7,090 nucleotides of DNA from contig JAUVXN010000064.1 of assembly GCA_030603605.1 (NCBI GenBank), positions 1 through 7,090 of the forward strand. Reading direction: 5' to 3'. Every line of letters begins with the position of its first letter. Positions within the stretch are counted from its first letter, which is position 1. The stretch is from Dehalococcoidales bacterium. Lineage in GTDB: Bacteria; Chloroflexota; Dehalococcoidia; Dehalococcoidales; RBG-16-60-22. The notes beneath the pieces are model-generated. The model was not told where the DNA came from and did no database searches. It worked only from the letters and a program-made list of their open reading frames with translations. Both the position numbers and the translations under genes were made by a program. Of the stretch, positions 1 through 6,002 are shown piece by piece.

Positions 1-46
1 CCGTCTTCGGTGTGGTAAAATGAGCCAGAAGTAGGAGGGGTAAACT
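1..46 (+). other. Tail of upstream region, gene end undecidable
   Basis: Only 46 bases precede holA. All three plus-strand frames close here, with stops at 16-18, 21-23 and 32-34. An upstream plus-strand gene may therefore end in this stretch, but too few codons are visible to choose a frame or name a product. No promoter is visible, so holA may be read from an upstream gene. Confidence 0.3.
33..40 (+). promoter_or_regulatory. Ribosome binding site of holA
   Basis: The sequence AGGAGGGG is a strong Shine-Dalgarno match lying six bases before the TTG at 47. This spacing is what decides the non-ATG start for holA, because there is no in-frame ATG or GTG near the expected N terminus. Confidence 0.8.
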
Positions 47-1063
47 TTGCTGTATATCCTGTATGGTGAGGATGATTTTTCCCTTCGCCAGTCACTTGAG
101 CAAATAGAGACAAGTATAGGTGACCCGACCGCCCTGGCCACTAATACCACTGTCCTCGATGGCCAACAGTTGACTGTAGACCAGTTAAGAGCCGTCTGTG
201 AGACAATACCCTTTCTGGCGGAGAAACGCCTGGTCATCGTTCACGGACTACTGGGGCGCTTTGAAGTCAAGGTTAAATCAGGCAGGCAGAGAAAAAGCAC
301 CAGTGCTACTAACCAAAGCGGGTATCAGGAATTAGGCGAATATATCGGTAAGATACCTGAGAGCACGATATTGGTCTTAATAGACGGTAAGATAGCCAGC
401 AAGAATCCTCTATTCGGTAAGCTTTCTACCAGGGCAAGGGTAAAGTCCTTTCCTCTACTGAAGCGTGATAGACTGCATCAGTGGATTCAAAAGCGAGTGG
501 ACGAGAAGAGTGCCAGCATGTCTTCACAGGCAGTAGGCTTACTGGCTAGATTTGTCGGCGGCAATCTATGGATTATGGCAAATGAAATTGATAAGCTAGC
601 CCTGTTCGCTTCAGGCCGTCGTATTGAGGAGGAGGATGTTAAGCTGGTGGTAAGCTATGCTCAGGAAGCCAGTGTTTTTGCCATGGTTGATGCTATCCTT
701 GAGTTTAGAGCCGGGGTAGGCGAGCAACTACTACAACAGTTGCTGCAACGGGGAGCAGCTCCAGCCTATCTTCTGGTTATGCTATCGCGGCAGGTCCGGA
801 TGATAGTCCGGGTAAAGGAACTGAGAAGCCAGAGAAAATCCGAAATGGAGATTCAGGACAGGCTGGGTTTGACCTCAGAGTTTGCTTTGCGTAAGACATC
901 AGAGCAGGCTAATAGGTATTCTCTGGCTCGGCTTAAAGAAGTATATCATAGACTTCTGGAGGCTGACCTCTCTATTAAGACAGGGAGATATGATGCTGAA
1001 CTCGCCCTCAATATCCTCATTGCCGAGCTGTGCCAAAAGCAAAAGCTAGAGATTGCCAGATAA
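47..1063 (+). CDS. holA: DNA polymerase III subunit delta
   Basis: This 338-residue protein matches the usual length (about 320-350) of the delta subunit of the clamp loader. That cytoplasmic subunit opens the beta sliding clamp so it can be placed on primed DNA during replication. The N terminus has the family pattern LYGEDDFSLRQ (residues 5-15), a degenerate relative of the AAA+ nucleotide-binding region. Residues 179-187 (NEIDKLALF) and 209-217 (SVFAMVDAI) fit the middle of the family. Residues 304-328 contain the hallmark C-terminal helices (LLEADLSIKTGR, then ELALNILIAEL). A basic, low-complexity stretch at about residues 75-90 looks like a surface loop. The start is TTG with a strong ribosome binding site. 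The next gene begins 12 bases after the stop, suggesting co-transcription. The family assignment is secure. The delta role, rather than delta-prime, follows from the missing Walker motifs and the C-terminal signature. Confidence 0.93.
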   Translation: MLYILYGEDDFSLRQSLEQIETSIGDPTALATNTTVLDGQQLTVDQLRAVCETIPFLAEKRLVIVHGLLGRFEVKVKSGRQRKSTSATNQSGYQELGEYIGKIPESTILVLIDGKIASKNPLFGKLSTRARVKSFPLLKRDRLHQWIQKRVDEKSASMSSQAVGLLARFVGGNLWIMANEIDKLALFASGRRIEEEDVKLVVSYAQEASVFAMVDAILEFRAGVGEQLLQQLLQRGAAPAYLLVMLSRQVRMIVRVKELRSQRKSEMEIQDRLGLTSEFALRKTSEQANRYSLARLKEVYHRLLEADLSIKTGRYDAELALNILIAELCQKQKLEIAR

Positions 1064-1066
1064 AAC

Positions 1067-1094
1067 CTAAAGGGGGTGAGGTTAATAAGCAATC
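1067..1094 (+). repeat. Dispersed repeat copy 1 (3' end only)
   Basis: The core GGGGTGAGGT is at 1073-1082. Bases 1067-1094 match bases 5018-5045 at 25 of 28 positions, the differences being at 1084, 1088 and 1090. The copy fills the 12-base holA/kinase junction and runs into the first codons of the kinase. Its AAAGGGGGTGAGG resembles an extended Shine-Dalgarno sequence. Only the 3' end of the fuller element seen elsewhere is present here. Conservation of a ribosome binding site alone is an alternative explanation for this copy. Confidence 0.55.
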
Positions 1095-2062
1095 TTAAGT
1101 GTAGTCGGCCGGTCTTAGCCATAGACCTGGGTGGCACCAAAATAATTACCGCTATTTTACATAACGGTCAGGTAATAGCTGAAGAACGCTGCCTTACCCT
1201 GGCTGATGAGGGACCACCGTCGGTGATTAACCGGCTACTCTCCTCTGTAGATTATATTCTCAGCCGGAATAAAATAGACCCGTCTCAACTGGACAGCATA
1301 AGCCTTGCTGTCGCTGGAGCTATAGATTTGGAGAGGGGCTTGGTTACCTCATCCCCCCACCTCCCCGGCTGGCATGATGTGCCGCTTAGAGACATGGTAA
1401 AGGAAAAGTATAAGGTAAATACTTTTCTGCTCAATGATGCCAGTGCTGCCGCCTTGGGGGAGCATCGCTTTGGCGTCGGCAGAGAGGTGGCTAATCTCAT
1501 TTTGCTTACCGTAGGCACGGGCATCGGCGGTGGCATTATTATCAATGGCAGGTTATATAACGGCCCGTGTGGTAGTGCTGGAGAGATAGGTCATATGACC
1601 ATTGATGTCAACGGGCAAAGCTGCAAATGCGGCAATATAGGTTGTCTGGAGACACTGGCCTCAGGCACGGCAATGACTAGAGAGGCGAAGAGACTTGTTA
1701 ATCAAGGAGAGAGTTCTTCTCTGGTTGAGCTTGTGGCTGGTAACATAGAAGACATTACTGCCGAAAAGATTGGTGTTGCTGCCCGTAGTGGAGATGCGCT
1801 GTCCTTGGGCGTTATTGCCGGGGTGGGGACATACCTGGGGGTGGGTATGGTAAACCTGGTTAATATCTTTAACCCGGAGATGATTGTTGTTGGCGGTGCC
1901 GTGGCAAATCTCGGCGACCTTTTGCTTGACCCGGCCCGGCAGGTGGTAAAGGAAAGAGCTTTCCGGCTATCAGCTCAGTCGGTGCGCATAGTTCCTGCCC
2001 GGCTTGGTGAAGAGGCTGGAGTCTACGGCGCCACTGCCTTCGCTCTGGAGCAACCACGGTAA
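1076..2062 (+). CDS. ROK family sugar kinase, probable glucokinase
   Basis: This 328-residue protein belongs to the ROK family of sugar kinases, cytoplasmic enzymes that phosphorylate glucose or related hexoses with ATP. Counting from the GTG at 1076, the phosphate-binding motif DLGGTK is at residues 17-22, and the catalytic Asp is D121 within LNDASAAALGEH. A glycine-rich TGIGGG motif is at 148-153. The ROK zinc signature has E170, H173, C183, C185 and C190 (AGEIGHM, then CKCGNIGCLE). The ROK repressors' N-terminal DNA-binding domain is absent, so this is an enzyme. Glucose is the likeliest substrate, but N-acetylmannosamine or another hexose cannot be excluded. The start is uncertain: the GTG lies inside a Shine-Dalgarno-like AGGGGGTGAGG supplied by a dispersed repeat. 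No other ATG, GTG or TTG lies ahead of the DLGGTK motif, and an ATA at 1085 sits at a better spacing. It is probably co-transcribed with holA. Confidence 0.9.
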   Translation: MRLISNLKCSRPVLAIDLGGTKIITAILHNGQVIAEERCLTLADEGPPSVINRLLSSVDYILSRNKIDPSQLDSISLAVAGAIDLERGLVTSSPHLPGWHDVPLRDMVKEKYKVNTFLLNDASAAALGEHRFGVGREVANLILLTVGTGIGGGIIINGRLYNGPCGSAGEIGHMTIDVNGQSCKCGNIGCLETLASGTAMTREAKRLVNQGESSSLVELVAGNIEDITAEKIGVAARSGDALSLGVIAGVGTYLGVGMVNLVNIFNPEMIVVGGAVANLGDLLLDPARQVVKERAFRLSAQSVRIVPARLGEEAGVYGATAFALEQPR

Positions 2063-2089
2063 CCACACGCCCAGGGGTTCATCTCTATT

Positions 2090-2191
2090 TCAGGGCAAGC
2101 CCCCCTTCTATAAATAAATCCCCCTCTCCTTATCAAGGAGAAGGGGACCCCGGTCCTTCGGCTGAAGGACTCTTCGAGGGGTGAGGTCACC
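2090..2191 (+). repeat. Dispersed repeat copy 2, hairpin-rich intergenic element
   Basis: This element lies between the sugar kinase and alaS. It starts with a small GGGC-AA-GCCC hairpin near 2093-2102. Next comes a long imperfect stem, CCCCTCTCCTT (2121-2131) against AAGGAGAAGGGG (2135-2146), with one bulged base and an ATC loop. A perfect 7-base-pair stem follows, GTCCTTC (2153-2159) with GAAGGAC (2164-2170). The element ends with the shared core GGGGTGAGGT (2178-2187). It encodes nothing visible. The structure resembles MITE or REP-like elements and may also slow or stop transcription from the kinase, although no U-tract follows any stem. Confidence 0.65.
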
Positions 2192-2245
2192 TAATAAAAA
2201 CTATAGAGGTCAGGGGGTTTCTGAAAAGTTCCTTACCACCTCTCG
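2192..2245. other. Non-coding remainder of kinase-alaS gap
   Basis: This is AT-rich sequence between the repeat and the alaS promoter. A second GAGGTCA (2206-2212) echoes the one ending the repeat (2183-2189). AGAGGT (2205-2210) can pair with ACCTCT (2238-2243) across a 27-base loop, which is a weak structure. No reading frame of interest is present. Confidence 0.4.
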
Positions 2246-2274
2246 TTGACAGCTAACCTCTCTTACCCTAAAAT
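2246..2274 (+). promoter_or_regulatory. Sigma-70 promoter of alaS
   Basis: A perfect -35 box TTGACA (2246-2251) is separated by exactly 17 bases from TAAAAT (2269-2274), which matches five of six bases of the -10 consensus. Transcription would start near 2281, giving an untranslated leader of about 36 bases. That leader is too short for a T-box or other amino-acid-sensing riboswitch, so alaS looks constitutively expressed. Confidence 0.8.
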
Positions 2275-2317
2275 GAGATATTAATGTTACCATTACTCTA
2301 CAAGCAGGGAGTCATAA

Positions 2318-4939
2318 ATGACCAGCGATGAACTCAGAACAGCCTATTTGAAATTCTTTGAGGAAAAAGGACATAAAATTGTTCCCGGTTCCTCCCTTAT
2401 CCCTAAGGGTGACCCTACTTTGCTGCTCACCAGCGCCGGCATGGTGCAGTTTAAGTCTTATTTCCTGGGTGAAGAGGTGCCACCTAACCCTCGTCTGGTA
2501 ACATGTCAGAAGTGTTTTCGCACTACTGATATTGAGGAGGTAGGTAACCATAAACACCTTACCTTTTTTGAGATGCTGGGTAACTTTAGTGTTGGCGACT
2601 ATTTTAAGAAAGAAGCTATTGCCTGGGCGTGGGAGTTTGCTACCCAATGGTTGAAACTTTCCCCAGAACGCCTGTGGGCAACTATCTATCTTGATGATGA
2701 CGAGTCTTTCGGCTACTGGCGAGAAACAGGTGTTCCTGAGCAAAAAATACTGAGATTTGGTGAGGAGGATAACTTCTGGGGTCCGGCCGGTGATTCTGGA
2801 CCCTGTGGGCCCTGCAGCGAAATTCACTATGACCTCGGGGAGGAGGTCGGTTGTGGCAAGCCTTCCTGTGCCCCGAATTGCGAGTGTGGTCGTTTTTCTG
2901 AAATCTGGAACTTGGTATTCACTCAGTATAATCAGGATGAAGAGGGACGGCGCACTCCGCTACCAAAACCCAATATTGATACCGGCATGGGACTGGAGAG
3001 AACTGCAGCTGTGTTGGCCGGCAAAACTTCCATCTACGAAACCGAGTTGTTTATCCCGCTGCTGGATAATATCTCCGAGTATATAGGGAAAAAGTATGGC
3101 TCCGATGATGACTCTGATAGGGCAATGCGGATAGTTGTTGAGCATGGGCGTGGCATTACTTTTCTTATCGCCGATGGCGTCATGCCTAGTAACGAGGGGC
3201 GGGGTTATGTCTTGCGTCGCCTGCTGCGCCGGGCGGCACTCTTTGGCAGAAGGTTGGGACTGGATAGACCGTTTCTGGCGGAAACGGCTAAGACTACTAT
3301 TGAACAGATGGGGCATATTTATCCCGAAATAAGCCAGAGGCAGGATTTTATCCTTAAGGTAATTGAACTTGAGGAATCACGATTTGAGGAGACGCTCAGC
3401 ACTGGCTTGGAAGTTATGGAGGGTATTATGGCTGGGCGGGAAACAATCCGGGCAGGAGAGATTTCAGGAGTTGATGCTTTTAGGTTATACGATACCTATG
3501 GCTTCCCCGTAGAGCTTACTAACGAGATTGCTCGTGGACGAGGCATTTCCGTCGATTTAGAAGGTTTTAACCAGGAGATGGAGAAACAGCGGGCAAGGGC
3601 CAGGAAGGCTGAATTAGTCGCCTCGGGCAAGGGAACTGTGTTTAAGGGAGCCGGCGTGGTGCGTTCTTATGAAACTACTCCTTTTGTCGGCTATCATAGC
3701 CTCAAGCACAGGTCAGTTATTATCGACCTCCTGGTTGACGGCGTATTTGCAGAGTCGATATCTCAGGGGCAAACGGCAAACCTCGTCCTGGAAACCACCC
3801 CCTTTTACGGGGAAATGGGCGGACAGGCGGGTGATATCGGTCAAATACGTAGCCAATCCGGGAAATTCTCAGTTACTAATACTATTCGAGTCCCACCGGA
3901 TATCATTGTCCATCAGGGACGTGTTACCAAGGGCAGTTTCACGATGGGCGATGAAGTGGAAGCTGAGGTGGATGGGGAACGGCGTCTTGACATTGCCCGC
4001 AATCATACCGCCACCCATTTACTTCAATTTGCTCTCCGTCAGGTTTTGGGTGAGCATGTCCAGCAGAGGGGTTCACTGGTGGCACCTGACCAGTTCCGGT
4101 TTGACTTTTCTCACCTGGTCGCCATGATGCCGGAGGAAATAGAGAAAGTGCAGCATATTGTCAATGAGAAAATCCGCCAGAACCTGCCTGTTTATGACGA
4201 GGAAATACCATATAAGGAGGCGATAGCAGAAGGTGCCATCGCCCTTTTTGACGAAAAGTACGGTGACGTGGTTCGGGTGCTGAAAATTGGCAAGCCGCCG
4301 TTCAGCACCGAGCTTTGCGGCGGCACTCATGTCAGTTCAACCGGGGAGATAGGCTATTTTCACATTATTAGTGAAAGCAGCATTGGTGCCGGGCTGCGCC
4401 GCATTGAAGCTGTTACCGGTAGAGGTGCCGAGGCATCTATTGAACAGCGCTTATCCAGCTTGGATAAAATCGCTCAATCTCTGGATGCTAAACCGGATGA
4501 TGTTCTGGATAAAGCACATAATCTATCTACCGAACTGAAGAACGAGCGCCGTCAGAGGCTGGCTCTGGAGAGTGAACTGGCGAGAATAAGAGCTGAATCT
4601 TTACTGGGTCAAGCCGGGGTGGTAAAAGGGATAACCGTGCTGGTAGCTAGGGTTCCTTCTTCTCGACTGGAGATTCTGCGGGAGATGAGCGATCTTATCC
4701 GGGATAAACTTAAAAGTGCGGTGGTAATTCTGGGTACAATTTATGAAGATAGGCCCGTTTTTCTGGCCGCAGTAACTTCAGACCTGGTTGCCAGAGGCTA
4801 TAATGCCGGAGAAATAGTAAAGCAAGTAGCCAGGGTAACCGGCGGTAGCGGTGGCGGTAAGCCGAGTTTAGCTCAGGCGGGTGGTAAGTATAAGGATAAA
4901 CTGGATGAAGCCCTTCGCCTGGCAAAAACCCTGATTTAG
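2318..4939 (+). CDS. alaS: Alanyl-tRNA synthetase
   Basis: This 873-residue class II synthetase charges tRNA-Ala with alanine in the cytoplasm and removes mischarged Ser and Gly. Its length is typical for bacteria (about 870-880). The N-terminal catalytic domain shows GPAGDSGPCGPCSE (155-168) and motif 3, NIDTGMGLER (219-228), followed by SNEGRGYVLRR (291-301). A Cys-rich loop (C179, C184, C188, C190), seen in many bacterial AlaRS, could bind zinc. The editing domain carries the zinc ligands H563 and H567 (HTATH) and C667 and H671 (CGGTH). The C-terminal DHHA1/C-Ala domain is intact, with GGSGGGKP at 842-849. A coiled stretch at about 735-770 links editing and C-Ala domains. The ATG start has AGGGAG (2306-2311) as ribosome binding site, six bases upstream. 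The gene has its own promoter, and ruvX follows about 125 bases later. No key residue is missing. Confidence 0.98.
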   Translation: MTSDELRTAYLKFFEEKGHKIVPGSSLIPKGDPTLLLTSAGMVQFKSYFLGEEVPPNPRLVTCQKCFRTTDIEEVGNHKHLTFFEMLGNFSVGDYFKKEAIAWAWEFATQWLKLSPERLWATIYLDDDESFGYWRETGVPEQKILRFGEEDNFWGPAGDSGPCGPCSEIHYDLGEEVGCGKPSCAPNCECGRFSEIWNLVFTQYNQDEEGRRTPLPKPNIDTGMGLERTAAVLAGKTSIYETELFIPLLDNISEYIGKKYGSDDDSDRAMRIVVEHGRGITFLIADGVMPSNEGRGYVLRRLLRRAALFGRRLGLDRPFLAETAKTTIEQMGHIYPEISQRQDFILKVIELEESRFEETLSTGLEVMEGIMAGRETIRAGEISGVDAFRLYDTYGFPVELTNEIARGRGISVDLEGFNQEMEKQRARARKAELVASGKGTVFKGAGVVRSYETTPFVGYHSLKHRSVIIDLLVDGVFAESISQGQTANLVLETTPFYGEMGGQAGDIGQIRSQSGKFSVTNTIRVPPDIIVHQGRVTKGSFTMGDEVEAEVDGERRLDIARNHTATHLLQFALRQVLGEHVQQRGSLVAPDQFRFDFSHLVAMMPEEIEKVQHIVNEKIRQNLPVYDEEIPYKEAIAEGAIALFDEKYGDVVRVLKIGKPPFSTELCGGTHVSSTGEIGYFHIISESSIGAGLRRIEAVTGRGAEASIEQRLSSLDKIAQSLDAKPDDVLDKAHNLSTELKNERRQRLALESELARIRAESLLGQAGVVKGITVLVARVPSSRLEILREMSDLIRDKLKSAVVILGTIYEDRPVFLAAVTSDLVARGYNAGEIVKQVARVTGGSGGGKPSLAQAGGKYKDKLDEALRLAKTLI

Positions 4940-4946
4940 AAATAAC

Positions 4947-5045
4947 TTATAGGGAGTTTTAGAGGGACGAAGTCCCTCTAACATAACCCCTCCCCCTCTC
5001 CTTTGAAGTAGATTAAACTAAAGGGGGTGAGGTTGATAGGGAATC
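4947..5045 (+). repeat. Dispersed repeat copy 3, upstream of ruvX
   Basis: The element opens with AGGGAGTTTTAGAGGG (4951-4966), which is repeated in inverted orientation downstream of ruvX. It contains a perfect 10-base-pair hairpin, TTAGAGGGAC (4959-4968) with GTCCCTCTAA (4972-4981), around a GAA loop. A pyrimidine tract CCCCTCCCCCTCTCCTTT (4987-5004) follows, and the element ends with AAAGGGGGTGAGGTT and the core GGGGTGAGGT at 5024-5033. The hairpin has no U-tract, so it is not a standard terminator, though it lies where alaS transcription might be attenuated. The right-hand 28 bases are nearly identical to copy 1. Confidence 0.7.
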
Positions 5046-5055
5046 CCACCCGCTT

Positions 5056-5061
5056 GGGAGG
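5056..5061 (+). promoter_or_regulatory. Probable ribosome binding site of ruvX
   Basis: GGGAGG lies immediately before TTT ATA ACG. It is three bases from the ATA at 5065 and six bases from the ACG at 5068. Its position supports initiation at one of these non-standard codons rather than far downstream. Confidence 0.5.
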
Positions 5062-5064
5062 TTT

Positions 5065-5490
5065 ATAACGCGTAGCCTGGGACTTGATATCGGCGATAAG
5101 AGGATTGGCGTCGCTCTCAGCGACCCACTGGGCATACTGGCTAGCCCGCTGACCATTATCAACTGCAGGGATGACCAGGCAGACATAGAGACTATTATTA
5201 ACATTGTTAGCCAGAACCAGGTCGGGCAAATTATAGTAGGTCTGCCGCTTTCTATGAGTAGTGGCAGTGTAGGCAAGCAAGCTGAGAAGGTAAAAGCCTT
5301 TATCCGGGAGCTGTGTAACCACACCGAAGTCCCTGTGGATTTCAGGGACGAACGTTTATCAACGGCATCGGCCAAACGCCTGATGCAAACTGTTCGGAAG
5401 ACCGGCAGGAAGCCCGAGAGAAAGACCAGACACGACGCTGTGGCGGCAGCACTCATCCTGCAGGGTTATCTGGACGAAGCGCACCCTTAG
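5065..5490 (+). CDS. ruvX: RuvX/YqgF, pre-16S rRNA nuclease family
   Basis: The frame encodes about 141 residues of a complete RuvX/YqgF protein, an RNase H-like nuclease linked to maturation of the 16S rRNA 5' end and earlier proposed as a Holliday junction resolvase. Counting from 5065, the first catalytic Asp is D8 in GLDIGDKRIGVALSD. VGLPLSMSSG follows, then DERLST at 95-100 (E96), and the last catalytic Asp is D124 in HDAVAAALILQGYL. All expected motifs are present and the length is typical (138-150). The oddity is the start: from the in-frame stop at 5014-5016 to the first catalytic Asp there is no ATG, GTG or TTG. The first standard start is the ATG at 5254, which would delete the N-terminal catalytic half. 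I placed the start at ATA 5065 as the outer bound. ACG 5068 has better spacing to GGGAGG, and CTG 5077 is less likely. A sequencing error or a frameshift from an upstream short frame is also possible. Confidence 0.88.
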   Translation: MTRSLGLDIGDKRIGVALSDPLGILASPLTIINCRDDQADIETIINIVSQNQVGQIIVGLPLSMSSGSVGKQAEKVKAFIRELCNHTEVPVDFRDERLSTASAKRLMQTVRKTGRKPERKTRHDAVAAALILQGYLDEAHP

Positions 5491-5503
5491 AGATTGTTCG
5501 CTG

Positions 5504-5559
5504 ACCTCACCCCCTTGGATTTTATTATTTGGTGCCCCACCCTCTAAGACTCCCTGTAA
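5504..5559 (-). repeat. Dispersed repeat copy 4, inverted, downstream of ruvX
   Basis: On the minus strand this copy runs from AGGGAGTCTTAGAGGG (complement of 5540-5555) to AAGGGGGTGAGGT (complement of 5504-5516). It matches the outer end of copy 3 at 15 of 16 bases and shares its core. It lacks copy 3's internal hairpin and pyrimidine tract. It begins 13 bases after the ruvX stop, so the two copies bracket ruvX in inverted orientation. Confidence 0.65.
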
Positions 5560-5565
5560 ACATAT

Positions 5566-5633
5566 TTAGAGGCTTCGCCTCTCCTTGCTCTGGGTTGGTA
5601 ACATGGGGGTGTTTAAGAGGGGTGAGGTTACCA
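5566..5633 (+). repeat. Dispersed repeat copy 5
   Basis: This copy begins with a perfect hairpin, AGAGGC (5568-5573) and GCCTCT (5577-5582), around a TTC loop. It ends with the core GGGGTGAGGT (5619-5628). TGGTAAC (5596-5602) can also pair with GTTACCA (5627-5633). The core is complementary to the ACCTCACCCC of copy 4 (5504-5513), so the two copies could fold into one large stem in the ruvX-regulator gap. No reading frame of interest is present. Confidence 0.6.
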
Positions 5634-5685
5634 TATATCCTGATATAAATGGTGAAGGGTTGCTAGACAATTTCATCCTCAGGAC

Positions 5686-5714
5686 TTGACAAACGTGACT
5701 ATAGTTGTTATAAT
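5686..5714 (+). promoter_or_regulatory. Perfect consensus sigma-70 promoter of the HTH gene
   Basis: TTGACA (5686-5691), a 17-base spacer and TATAAT (5709-5714) match the sigma-70 consensus at all twelve positions with ideal spacing. Transcription would begin near 5721, about 25 bases before the ATG at 5746. The spacer holds the 8-base palindrome ACTATAGT (5698-5705). Confidence 0.85.
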
Positions 5715-5725
5715 TGCGTTGATAA

Positions 5726-5738
5726 AGTAATATTTACT
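5726..5738. promoter_or_regulatory. Dyad in the HTH gene leader, possible operator
   Basis: AGTAA-TAT-TTACT is a perfect 5-base-pair inverted repeat. It lies just after the predicted transcription start and seven bases before the ATG of a DNA-binding protein. This is a plausible site for autorepression. The arms are short and AT-rich, so chance is a real alternative. Confidence 0.3.
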
Positions 5739-5745
5739 GAACATT

Positions 5746-5952
5746 ATGACACCACTGGATAACTATTTTAATGTGATAGAAGCCAGTCGCCGTCTTAAGA
5801 TTCATTCAGAGACGGTAAAGCGGCTGTGCCGGCAGGGAGATTTGCCAGCCGTCAAGATTCATAATACCTGGCTTATCAGTGGAGATATTCTTGATAATTT
5901 TGCCGGAACCTATAGCCCCAATCGTGGCGCCAGAAAAAAACTGATAAAGTAG
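5746..5952 (+). CDS. Small excisionase/MerR-type helix-turn-helix protein
   Basis: This 68-residue protein is little more than one winged helix-turn-helix domain of the excisionase/HTH_17 type. FNVIEASRRLKIHSETVKRL (8-27) forms the first helix and the helix-turn-helix. CRQGDLPAVKIHNTWLIS (28-45) gives the turn and wing typical of the family (RxGxLPAxKxxxxWxI). The tail (59-68) is strongly basic. Such proteins bind DNA as transcription regulators or as recombination directionality factors. No integrase is in the window, so a regulator is more likely here. The ATG follows a perfect promoter, but no clear Shine-Dalgarno sequence precedes it, so translation may depend on the short, weakly structured AT-rich leader. 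The secreted repeat protein begins 50 bases downstream on the same strand and could be co-transcribed. Targets are unknown. Confidence 0.8.
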   Translation: MTPLDNYFNVIEASRRLKIHSETVKRLCRQGDLPAVKIHNTWLISGDILDNFAGTYSPNRGARKKLIK

Positions 5953-6002
5953 AAGGAGAGTCGGAGGGTATCACTCTATAAATAAAGAGACCGGATTAGC
6001 CA
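5953..6002 (+). other. Spacer between HTH gene and secreted protein
   Basis: This 50-base gap has a GGAGGG (5963-5968) resembling a strong ribosome binding site, but no standard start follows at normal distance. The ATG used by the next gene is 34 bases away. A weak stem CTCT (5974-5977) with AGAG (5986-5989) lies between. No promoter or terminator is convincing, which favours read-through from the HTH gene. Confidence 0.35.

Noticed and set aside
2201..2243. Minus-strand terminator in the kinase-alaS gap
   Set aside because: The AGAGGT/ACCTCT stem is six pairs with a 27-base loop, and no minus-strand gene needs it, although a T run follows on that strand.
2275..2317. T-box or other riboswitch in the alaS leader
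   Set aside because: The leader after the predicted transcription start is only about 36 bases, with no T-box sequence or antiterminator.
2312..2827. A 171-residue minus-strand reading frame
   Set aside because: It lies almost wholly opposite the unmistakable alaS catalytic domain and shows no recognisable motif or ribosome binding site.
4959..4981. Rho-independent terminator after alaS
   Set aside because: The 10-base-pair stem is perfect, but no run of T follows on either strand. The hairpin is better explained as a module of the dispersed repeat.
5254..5490. A 78-residue protein starting at ATG 5254
   Set aside because: It is the C-terminal part of RuvX in the same frame. The conserved N-terminal half, including the first catalytic Asp, lies upstream without a break.
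5491..5745. CRISPR array or small RNA gene in the ruvX-regulator gap
   Set aside because: The repeated cores are in opposite orientation, not evenly spaced direct repeats, and no tRNA-like or other known RNA pattern is visible.
5746..5952. Excisionase of an integrated element
   Set aside because: The fold fits, but no integrase, attachment site or other mobile gene is visible in the window, so a small transcription regulator is the safer reading.
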